Shown one piece after another: positions 8,574 through 14,967 of a stretch of DNA of 64,000 nucleotides. How positions within the stretch are numbered: the first letter of the stretch is position 1; every line of letters begins with the position of its first letter. Both the position numbers and the translations under genes were made by a program. The notes beneath the pieces are model-generated. The model was not told the DNA's origin and searched no databases. It saw nothing but the letters and a program-made list of their open reading frames with translations. Source of the stretch: Spirochaeta isovalerica (lineage in GTDB: Bacteria; Spirochaetota; Spirochaetia; DSM-2461); NCBI RefSeq assembly GCF_014207565.1, contig NZ_JACHGJ010000011.1:19957-83956 (forward strand), in the 5' to 3' direction.

Positions 8574-8697
8574 CCCCTTCAGCTCATTTCAAGCTAGTTG
8601 CACACATTTCTCAATTACTTACCGCTGCTACCTTCCGGTCCTGACGGGGTTGGGCAATGAGGAATAGTGCAGAACCTGAAAGTCAGCACCGAAGGGG
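8574..8697 (-). ncRNA. ffs: Signal recognition particle RNA (small bacterial 4.5S type)
   Basis: The conserved SRP domain IV is clear on the minus strand: GTCAGGACCGGAAGGTAGCA followed by GCGGTAAG, closely matching the E. coli 4.5S apical loop that binds Ffh. The ends CCCCTTC and GAAGGGG pair, giving a single long hairpin of about 124 nt, followed by seven T residues that would terminate the RNA. It lies between the tRNA cluster and dnaX, as in Bacillus subtilis (scr-dnaX). End points are inferred from pairing. Confidence 0.95.
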
Positions 8698-8703
8698 AAA
8701 AAA

Positions 8704-8788
<85 letters not shown>

Positions 8789-8839
8789 AGGTTGAAATGA
8801 TATGTTTTTACCGTCAGTACCGATTGGCTTCTGACAGAG

Positions 8840-8913
8840 TATGCCCAAGAGGATTCGAACCTCCGACCTTTAGATCCGCAATCTAACGCTCTATCCAACT
8901 GAGCTATGGGCAC
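8840..8913 (-). tRNA. tRNA-Arg(GCG)
   Basis: A 74-nt cloverleaf with anticodon stem TTAGA/TCTAA and loop TTGCGGA, giving anticodon GCG. D-arm GCTCAGTTGG and T-loop GGTTCGAATC are standard; the discriminator is A, as for arginine tRNAs. The first acceptor pair is G-T. Most bacteria read CGN codons with A34 (inosine) in tRNA-Arg(ACG), so G34 is notable. CCA is not encoded. Confidence 0.93.
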
Positions 8914-8918
8914 GCGAT

Positions 8919-9005
8919 CGGAGAGGGGGGGATTCGAACCCCCGGTGCGGTTACCCGCACAACACCTTAGCAGGGTGCCACCTTCGGCCGCTCGGTCACC
9001 TCTCC
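8919..9005 (-). tRNA. tRNA-Ser(GCT)
   Basis: A class II tRNA of 87 nt with acceptor stem GGAGAGG/CCTCTCC, anticodon loop CTGCTAA (anticodon GCT, reads AGC and AGU), a long variable arm (GTGCGGGTAACCGCAC) and discriminator G. CCA is not encoded. Confidence 0.96.
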
Positions 9006-9019
9006 AGTAATTGTTTGAA

Positions 9020-9104
9020 CGGAGAGGGTGGGATTCGAACCCACGGTAGGTCTCCCTACGCTGGTTTTCAAGACCAGTTCCTTCGACCGCTCGGACACCT
9101 CTCC
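9020..9104 (-). tRNA. tRNA-Ser(TGA)
   Basis: A class II tRNA of 85 nt with anticodon stem CTGGT/ACCAG, loop CTTGAAA (anticodon TGA, reads UCA and UCG/UCU by wobble), long variable arm and discriminator G. It is the first gene of the minus-strand tRNA-ffs-dnaX cluster. Confidence 0.96.
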
Positions 9105-9121
9105 TTATAATTACGAAGGGT

Positions 9122-9151
9122 AAAATAACCTGAATGCCCTCTATAAGTCAA
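9122..9151 (-). promoter_or_regulatory. Predicted promoter of the tRNA-ffs-dnaX cluster
   Basis: On the minus strand, TTGACT (9146-9151) is followed after 18 bp by TATTTT (9122-9127), or after 17 bp by TTATTT. The first tRNA starts about 17 nt further on. A promoter here could drive all four tRNAs, ffs and, by read-through, dnaX-ybaB-recR. Confidence 0.6.
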
Positions 9152-9186
9152 TAGTTTTTAACCTTTTTAAAAGATTAATTATCTTT

Positions 9187-9192
9187 TATAAT
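9187..9192 (+). promoter_or_regulatory. -10 box seven bases before the DUF4954 start codon
   Basis: A consensus TATAAT ends seven bases before the ATG at 9200, and no Shine-Dalgarno sequence is present. Transcription would start at or next to the ATG, giving a leaderless mRNA. The -35 region (TTTTTA at 9164) is weak. Confidence 0.55.
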
Positions 9193-9199
9193 ACGCCCT

Positions 9200-11338
9200 A
9201 TGAATGATATAAAAATGGTCCAGCTCAAGAGTCTAGGTTTTAATTTCACTGATAAAAAATATCTGCCTGAAAACGCCGATGAGTTCACAATCCGCTTCAG
9301 ACAGGCTCCTGCACGGGAGTACAGACAATTATCTCACGATGAAATAGGTATTTTAAAAAGTCGAGGCAACACAGCCGACAACTGGAACAATATTCTGGTA
9401 ACGGAAAATTTCAGCCCGAACAGGGTTATCAATAATAAATTCTACGGATTAAACCGAATCGGTGATATCGATGACGTCTATCTCGATTTCCATGATCTGC
9501 ACCAGCCCGCGGGTATCTATGACAGTACGATTGTATCTTGCGATATCGGCTCCAATGCGGCTCTCAGCAATGTAAACTATATATCCCATTATATTGTCGG
9601 AGACGGTGCTATCATACTCAACGTCAATGAAATGCTGACTACCGATCATGCCAAATTCGGTAACGGTATCGTAAAAGACGGAGAAGATGAAAGCGTCAGA
9701 ATCGAAATTGAGTTGAGCAATGAAAACGGCAACAGGGCTGTTCTCCCCTTCGATACAATGATCTCCGGAGACGCCTGGCTCTGGTCTAAATTCCGCGATG
9801 ACAGAGCTCTGATGAACAGGCTCAAAGAGATAACGCAAAATTCTTTTGATTCTTCCAGAGCCTATTACGGAACAATCGGTGAATTTACGGTTATAAAGAA
9901 CTGCCGGATTATTAAAGATGTTAAAGTCGGAAGCCACGCCTATATCAAGGGATGCAATAAACTGAAAAACCTTACGGTTAACAGCAGTCTTAAATCATCA
10001 ACACAGCTTGGAGAAGGCATTGAATTGGTCAATGGAATAGTAGGGTACGGATGCCGGGCATTTTATGGTGTAAAAGCCATTCGGTTTATTATGTCCGATT
10101 ATTCAACACTGAAATACGGAGCCAGGCTGATAAACTCGTTCCTCGGTTCTAATTCAACGATATCCTGTTGCGAAGTTCTCAATTCCCTTATTTTCCCAGG
10201 TCATGAACAACACCACAACAATTCCTTCCTCTGTGCAGCCACATTGGGGGGTCAGAGCAATATTGCTTCCGGCGCCACTATTGGTTCCAATCACAATTCG
10301 CGAGCCAATGACGGCGAAATACAGGCCTCAAGGGGATTCTGGCCGGGCCTTTGCACAAGTCTGAAACATAACTCCAAATTTTCTTCCTTTAATCTGCTGG
10401 CGAAAGGATCCTATCCTTCGGAAATAAATAATCCCCTCCCTTTTTCTCTTCTTTCCAATAACGAAACAAAAGGACATCTTCAAATTATCCCCGCCTACTG
10501 GTTTCAATATAATCTCTATGCTCTGGCAAGAAATTCATGGAAATATTCCGTACGGGACCAGAGAGTCGTCAAGCAATTGAATCTGAAATTCGATTATCTG
10601 GCACCGGATACGGCAAATGAAATAGTCGAAGCCTTATCTTATCTGAAAAAGATTGTAACCGAAACTGATGCTTTTAAAGATTCAAAATTCACCGATGAAG
10701 AGGAATACCTGCTGGCAAACCCTCAGCTTACCATTGATGTCAATACGATTGAAAATAACAGGAGAAGCACTCAGATTCTGAAATGCGGAAAAGCCTATAA
10801 AATCTATAAGGAATTTCTTCTCTTTTATTTACTTCGCAACACTATAACATATTGCGAAACTTTCAATGTAAGCCTTTCTGCTCTATGGGAAGAATATCAA
10901 GATTCTGAAATTGACAAATGGAGTAGCCTCGGAGGTCAATTAATCAGGGAAAAAGATCTTGATGATTTGAAAACACGGATCAAAAACGGAGAATTGAAGA
11001 CCTGGGATGATATTCATCAGAAATATAATGACTATTCTTCCCTATATGAAAAATCAAAGCTGCAACATGGTTTATCTCTCTTTAAAAGATACTTCAAAAG
11101 TTTAAATATGGAAGATTATATTGATAGTTTCATCCAAACCTGTCGCTATATCAGTGAAAAAACTTATGAATCGAGAGCAAAAGATTATACTAATCCGTTC
11201 AGATTGAGTACCTATGATAACAGGGAAGAAATGGAAGAAGTTGTGGGAAAACTGGAAGATAACAGCTTTATTATTCAGATAGAAGATGAAATGAATGAAT
11301 TAATAAAACTGGCGGAGAAACATCTCCGCCGATCATGA
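9200..11338 (+). CDS. DUF4954 protein with a left-handed beta-helix domain
   Basis: A 712 aa protein of the DUF4954 type, found mainly in Bacteroidetes and spirochaetes and without an assigned reaction. From about residue 90 to 400 the sequence has the hexapeptide pattern of a left-handed beta-helix, as in sugar-nucleotide acyl- and nucleotidyltransferases (SYIVGDGAIILN..., VGSHAYIKGC..., SNIASGATIGSNHNSRAND). The His- and Asn-rich stretch near 335-370 is a plausible active site. The C-terminal 300 residues are helical. No signal peptide. A role in sugar-nucleotide chemistry is inference. It stands alone, with a promoter close to its start and its 3' end only 3 bp from the end of parB. Confidence 0.8.
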   Translation: MNDIKMVQLKSLGFNFTDKKYLPENADEFTIRFRQAPAREYRQLSHDEIGILKSRGNTADNWNNILVTENFSPNRVINNKFYGLNRIGDIDDVYLDFHDLHQPAGIYDSTIVSCDIGSNAALSNVNYISHYIVGDGAIILNVNEMLTTDHAKFGNGIVKDGEDESVRIEIELSNENGNRAVLPFDTMISGDAWLWSKFRDDRALMNRLKEITQNSFDSSRAYYGTIGEFTVIKNCRIIKDVKVGSHAYIKGCNKLKNLTVNSSLKSSTQLGEGIELVNGIVGYGCRAFYGVKAIRFIMSDYSTLKYGARLINSFLGSNSTISCCEVLNSLIFPGHEQHHNNSFLCAATLGGQSNIASGATIGSNHNSRANDGEIQASRGFWPGLCTSLKHNSKFSSFNLLAKGSYPSEINNPLPFSLLSNNETKGHLQIIPAYWFQYNLYALARNSWKYSVRDQRVVKQLNLKFDYLAPDTANEIVEALSYLKKIVTETDAFKDSKFTDEEEYLLANPQLTIDVNTIENNRRSTQILKCGKAYKIYKEFLLFYLLRNTITYCETFNVSLSALWEEYQDSEIDKWSSLGGQLIREKDLDDLKTRIKNGELKTWDDIHQKYNDYSSLYEKSKLQHGLSLFKRYFKSLNMEDYIDSFIQTCRYISEKTYESRAKDYTNPFRLSTYDNREEMEEVVGKLEDNSFIIQIEDEMNELIKLAEKHLRRS
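11311..11330 (-). terminator. Candidate parB terminator inside the 3' end of the DUF4954 gene
   Basis: GGCGGAGA and TCTCCGCC form a perfect 8-bp stem with a 4-nt loop, placed 12 bp past the parB stop on the minus strand and followed there by AGTTTTATT. The same bases encode the last residues of the DUF4954 protein, so the hairpin sits in coding sequence on the other strand. Confidence 0.5.
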
Positions 11339-11341
11339 AAA

Positions 11342-12253
11342 TCAATCATTACTGATAATTTCAAATATACGGTCGAGATCATCTGAAGAATAATAGGTGA
11401 TCTCGATTTTTCCCTTATTGATATTACCTTTAATTTGTACTTTCGTACCGAAAACATCGATAAATTTCTGCTCGACATGCATGATTTCCGGTATTTTCTT
11501 TTTGGGTATTCCCTCTTTTTTACTCGTAGGCCGTGATCCTTTATTCAGATCTCCCGCCATAGTTTCCGCTTCACGGACAGTTAAACCCTTATCAACGATT
11601 CGGTTAAAAAGGATTCTCTGGTCCGCAGGGTTCACAGTAGAGAGGATTGAGCGTGCGTGCCCGGATGTCAGTTTACCTTCGTTAAGAGAATCCTGCATAT
11701 CTTCAGGTAATTTTAAAAGACGTAGGCTATTAGCCACCGTTGATCGATTTTTTCCGACCCGATCAGCCAGATCCTGCTGGTTGAGATTAAGGGTTTCCAT
11801 AATATGACGATAAGCTCTGGCCTCTTCTATGGGTGTGAGGTTTTCTCTCTGTATATTTTCGATTAAGGCAATTTCAAGCTTATCTTCTTCAGAAAAGGAT
11901 CTAACGATTAAGGGTATCTGTTCAATTCCCGCCAGGCGTGAAGCGCGATAACGCCTTTCACCGGCAACAATAATATAATAACCCTCTTTTTCAGAGTTTT
12001 TTTCAGCTAAAACAGGCTGAATAACACCTTTCTGTTTGATCGATTCAGCAAGTTCAACAAGAGAATCTTCGTCAAAAGTTTTTCTCGGCTGATTTGGATT
12101 GGCTTCGATTCTATCCAGAGATACAAATATGATTTTATCTGTATCATCTACAACTACCCTATCCATCTCCGCATAGTTATTGATATCAATCATTTCTGAA
12201 TTCAATTCAAGGAGAGCATCAAGCCCTTTCCCGAGAGCTTTGTTTTTAGACAC
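11342..12253 (-). CDS. parB: Chromosome partitioning protein ParB (Spo0J)
   Basis: ParB is a CTP-dependent DNA clamp that loads at parS and spreads, working with ParA and SMC in origin segregation. The 303 aa protein has the N-terminal KALGKGLDALL motif that contacts ParA, the CTP/arginine patch GERRYRAS (about 98-105), a central helix-turn-helix (LNQQDLADRVGKNRSTVAN) and a C-terminal dimer domain. The GTG at 12253 is preferred because it gives the usual MSKNKALGKG start with GAGG nine bases upstream; a TTG at 12259 is the alternative. It overlaps the parA 3' end by 8 bp. Three matching parS sites lie at 14.8-14.9 kb. Confidence 0.96.
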   Translation of the reverse strand: MSKNKALGKGLDALLELNSEMIDINNYAEMDRVVVDDTDKIIFVSLDRIEANPNQPRKTFDEDSLVELAESIKQKGVIQPVLAEKNSEKEGYYIIVAGERRYRASRLAGIEQIPLIVRSFSEEDKLEIALIENIQRENLTPIEEARAYRHIMETLNLNQQDLADRVGKNRSTVANSLRLLKLPEDMQDSLNEGKLTSGHARSILSTVNPADQRILFNRIVDKGLTVREAETMAGDLNKGSRPTSKKEGIPKKKIPEIMHVEQKFIDVFGTKVQIKGNINKGKIEITYYSSDDLDRIFEIISND

Positions 12254-13013
12254 GGTCAATTACCTCTAATGCGAGTTTATAGTAGCTTTTTGCTCCGACA
12301 CAGCTGTTATCGTACAGATTGATGGGAACACCATGCGAAGGCGCTTCGGTCAATCGTATATTCCTTGGAATGATTGTCTGAAAGAGGATCTCCGGATGAG
12401 ATGCAAATGTGGATTTTACCTTATGGATGACTTCGTTGCTCAATCTCGTTCTGGAATCATACATAGTAAATACAATACCGGCTATTTTTAATTTCTTGTT
12501 TACCGTCTGCTGAATTCTCTTAACCGTTTGAAATAACATTGTAATAAAACCCTCAAGGGCGAAAAACTCACACTGGAGGGGAACGATTACATAATCTGAA
12601 GCAACAAACCCATTGAGAGTTAAAACTCCCAGCGAAGGTGGACAATCAATCAGAATATAATCAAAATTATCCTTAACGCTTTCAAGAGCCTTTTTGAGAA
12701 TGAATTCCCGGCCTTCCATATCGACTAGCTCAATCGTCGCTCCTGAAAGATTAAGGTTTGAAGTTACAATGAAAAGACCTTCCTGGTCCGTTTTTACAAT
12801 GACATCCTCGATATTTCTTTTATCTGTAATGACTTCGTAAATTCCATCCTGTTTATTATTACAACCGACAGAACTGGACAGATTACCTTGAGGGTCAAAG
12901 TCAACCAGAAGGACTTTTTTGCCTTCCGCTGCTATATAGGAACCGACATTTACGGCTGTCGTAGTCTTTCCGACTCCACCTTTCTGGTTAGCAAATACGA
13001 TAGTTTTTCCCAT
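12246..13013 (-). CDS. parA: Chromosome partitioning ATPase ParA (Soj)
   Basis: A 255 aa ParA/Soj ATPase with the deviant Walker A KGGVGKTT (11-18), the DFDPQGN switch (about 39-45) and the DCPPSLG Walker B region (about 123-129). It binds DNA as an ATP dimer and moves ParB-parS complexes; Soj also modulates DnaA in Bacillus. The start is fixed by the family pattern (MGKTIVFANQKGG). There is no Shine-Dalgarno sequence; a near-consensus promoter ends seven bases before the ATG, so the parAB mRNA is predicted to be leaderless. Confidence 0.97.
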   Translation of the reverse strand: MGKTIVFANQKGGVGKTTTAVNVGSYIAAEGKKVLLVDFDPQGNLSSSVGCNNKQDGIYEVITDKRNIEDVIVKTDQEGLFIVTSNLNLSGATIELVDMEGREFILKKALESVKDNFDYILIDCPPSLGVLTLNGFVASDYVIVPLQCEFFALEGFITMLFQTVKRIQQTVNKKLKIAGIVFTMYDSRTRLSNEVIHKVKSTFASHPEILFQTIIPRNIRLTEAPSHGVPINLYDNSCVGAKSYYKLALEVIDRV

Positions 13014-13020
13014 GAGAAAG

Positions 13021-13049
13021 ATTATACATGATTGTATTTGTCTTGTCGA
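13021..13049 (-). promoter_or_regulatory. Promoter of parA-parB
   Basis: On the minus strand TCGACA (13044-13049) and TATAAT (13021-13026) are separated by exactly 17 bp. The ATG follows after seven bases (CTTTCTC), placing the predicted transcription start at or one base before the start codon. Confidence 0.8.
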
Positions 13050-13176
13050 TTAAGAAGGGTTTGACTATGGACTTTACTGTTTTGAATTTAGTATTATTAC
13101 TCCGAGCCTGAATTACCCTAATCATGGTCCTATAACTGATCAGGCCTCAAGAATACAATTCTTACAGGAGTTTAAA

Positions 13177-13398
13177 ATGAAAGATAGAGTCGAAGCTGCA
13201 TTAAACGATGTTCGACCTTCCCTTCAGGCAGATGGAGGAGATATTGAGCTTATAGAAGTACAGGAAGACGGAACCGTTATGGTTAAGCTCGTCGGAGCCT
13301 GTGCAGGATGCCCTATGTCACAGATGACACTGAAGCAGGGTGTTGAAAACTATCTCAAAAAAGTTATACCCGAAGTAAAATCTGTAGAATCCGTTTAA
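13177..13398 (+). CDS. NifU C-terminal-domain (Nfu-type) Fe-S scaffold protein
   Basis: A 73 aa stand-alone Nfu domain with the QADGGDIEL motif (about 20) and the cluster-binding CAGCPMS motif (about 46-52). Such proteins carry and deliver 4Fe-4S clusters to target enzymes. An AGGAG ribosome site lies six bases before the ATG. The leader contains a small perfect inverted repeat (AAGAAT/ATTCTT, 13149-13163). It is probably monocistronic, with add following after 140 bp. Confidence 0.93.
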   Translation: MKDRVEAALNDVRPSLQADGGDIELIEVQEDGTVMVKLVGACAGCPMSQMTLKQGVENYLKKVIPEVKSVESV

Positions 13399-13472
13399 TT
13401 TCCAAAAAGTTTTATTACAAATCTACCGATAATCATAAATGAATTGAATTTATTGAATTATGATCTAAATTG

Positions 13473-13501
13473 TATAATACAGCACATTATTATTAATGTG
13501 C
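13473..13501 (+). promoter_or_regulatory. -10 box and perfect palindrome upstream of add
   Basis: TATAAT (13473-13478) is followed after three bases by GCACATTA (13482-13489), a 4-nt spacer and TAATGTGC (13494-13501). The palindrome would cover the transcription start and looks like a repressor operator. No good -35 was found at 17 bp, so the promoter assignment is tentative. Confidence 0.4.
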
Positions 13502-13538
13502 CTGTATTATTTATATAAAAATGATATCGGAGATATTA

Positions 13539-14615
13539 ATGAAAAGTAGCAGTCGGGCACAATCTGTTTCACTGCTGGATAAATCTTTACTGAAGACTTT
13601 TCCAAAAGTAGAACTACATCGTCATCTGGAAGGTATGTTTTCTCTAAAACATCTCTTCGAACTTTCCCGAAAGAACAATCTCGATACTCCGGAAGCTTTT
13701 GCAGATTTTAAAAAAGAGGTCCAGTTTCCCAAAGATTCCGGTCCGGACTTTCTCCTTTTTTTATCTAAATTTAAAAGATACTGGTATAGATCCTTCGATG
13801 ATATCGATTATCTTGTCTATCATTCCGTCTTAAATCTCAAAGAAGAAGGTTTAATCTACCTCGAATTGAGATTTGCTCCGGAACATTTCGCTGAATATAA
13901 TGATTTTGATAGAATAGAAGTTGTTAAAACAGTCATAAATGCTGCAGATAGAGCTGCTAAAGAAATAAATCTTCCCATCAATTATCTTCTGACCTATAAC
14001 AGAATGTTTCAAACTGCTGAACAAATGATAGAGCAGCATAAAAAAATTGATAAGCTGGAAATCCCCAGTATCGTGGGAATAGACCTGGCAGGAGATGAAG
14101 TTAACTACGCTCCTGAGCTCTATATTCCTTTCTTTGACTATATAAAGGGATTAAATAAATACAAGATAGACATTCATGCCGGAGAAATAACCGGTCCCGA
14201 TCAGGTTTGGAGTGCAATTGAAAAACTTCATGCTGACAGAATTGGTCATGGTATATCTGCAATAAAAGATACAAAACTGCTCGAATATCTTAAGAAAAAT
14301 GATATTTATCTCTGCCAGTGTATAACGTCAAATTTCCAGACCGGCTCCTGGGTCGATTCACCATCCCATCCTCTCAATGATCTCTATAAAATGGGATATC
14401 CCGTATGTATCAATTCAGACGATCCTTCAGTACAGGATGCAGACTTGACGGATGATTACCTCAAATGCGTCGAATATTTTGATTTTAGTGCAGAGGATTT
14501 CTATAAACTAAATATAAATGCCATCAATGCTTCATTCATTTCTGAAAACGAAAAAAGGATACTAATATCAAAATTCGATAAAGAGTATAAGGTATTCCTG
14601 GAAAAGCTTAAATAA
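13539..14615 (+). CDS. add: Adenosine deaminase
   Basis: Hydrolyses adenosine or deoxyadenosine to inosine and ammonia in purine salvage. The 358 aa protein has the zinc motif HRHLEG near residue 27, the IDIHAGE motif (His and catalytic Glu) near 210, RIGHGI near 236 and the SDDP zinc/substrate motif near 290. The ATG at 13539 is preferred over that at 13521 because GGAG lies six bases before it. The start region carries a palindrome that may be an operator. It is followed by the parS cluster. Confidence 0.93.
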   Translation: MKSSSRAQSVSLLDKSLLKTFPKVELHRHLEGMFSLKHLFELSRKNNLDTPEAFADFKKEVQFPKDSGPDFLLFLSKFKRYWYRSFDDIDYLVYHSVLNLKEEGLIYLELRFAPEHFAEYNDFDRIEVVKTVINAADRAAKEINLPINYLLTYNRMFQTAEQMIEQHKKIDKLEIPSIVGIDLAGDEVNYAPELYIPFFDYIKGLNKYKIDIHAGEITGPDQVWSAIEKLHADRIGHGISAIKDTKLLEYLKKNDIYLCQCITSNFQTGSWVDSPSHPLNDLYKMGYPVCINSDDPSVQDADLTDDYLKCVEYFDFSAEDFYKLNINAINASFISENEKRILISKFDKEYKVFLEKLK

Positions 14616-14825
14616 TTCCACTTACTGCATTTTCTTCATCAAACAACTCAGATATTCTTTTCAATATTTTATCCACAGAAGATTAGAATTAATCATCGAA
14701 CTGTTATTAAAGGGTTTATATAGTCTATTTTCTTATAATAAAAAGAATTAATTCCTTTAAATAATAAAACCCAACCTGAGTTTTCTATAATTCACTAATT
14801 TTATTAACAAGATATCCACAGTCAA

Positions 14826-14841
14826 TGTTTCACGTGAAACA
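14826..14841. promoter_or_regulatory. parS site 1
   Basis: TGTTTCACGTGAAACA, a perfect 16-bp palindrome and an exact match to the bacterial parS consensus bound by ParB/Spo0J. Confidence 0.95.
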
Positions 14842-14866
14842 TTGAGATCCAAATTATAAATAAAAA

Positions 14867-14882
14867 AGTTTCACGTGAAACA
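14867..14882. promoter_or_regulatory. parS site 2
   Basis: AGTTTCACGTGAAACA keeps the 14-bp core and differs from site 1 only in the first base. Its centre is 41 bp from that of site 1. Confidence 0.93.
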
Positions 14883-14908
14883 TCCAGTTATAATAAAACT
14901 GTCTTGAG

Positions 14909-14924
14909 CGTTTCACGTGAAACA
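14909..14924. promoter_or_regulatory. parS site 3
   Basis: CGTTTCACGTGAAACA keeps the 14-bp core. Its centre is 42 bp from that of site 2, so all three sites lie on the same face of the helix (about four turns apart). Confidence 0.93.
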
Positions 14925-14967
14925 TTTATCTATGACGGATTACTTAATTATATAAGTATCTTTGAAA

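Larger units (their letters stand above)
14616..14967. promoter_or_regulatory. Intergenic region with parS sites and DnaA boxes
   Basis: This 352-bp AT-rich gap between add and gyrA (convergent) holds no gene. It contains a perfect DnaA box TTATCCACA (14669-14677), a one-mismatch box ATATCCACA (14812-14820) and the three parS sites listed separately. The position, 6.5 kb from the predicted origin, suits ParB loading near oriC. Confidence 0.8.
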
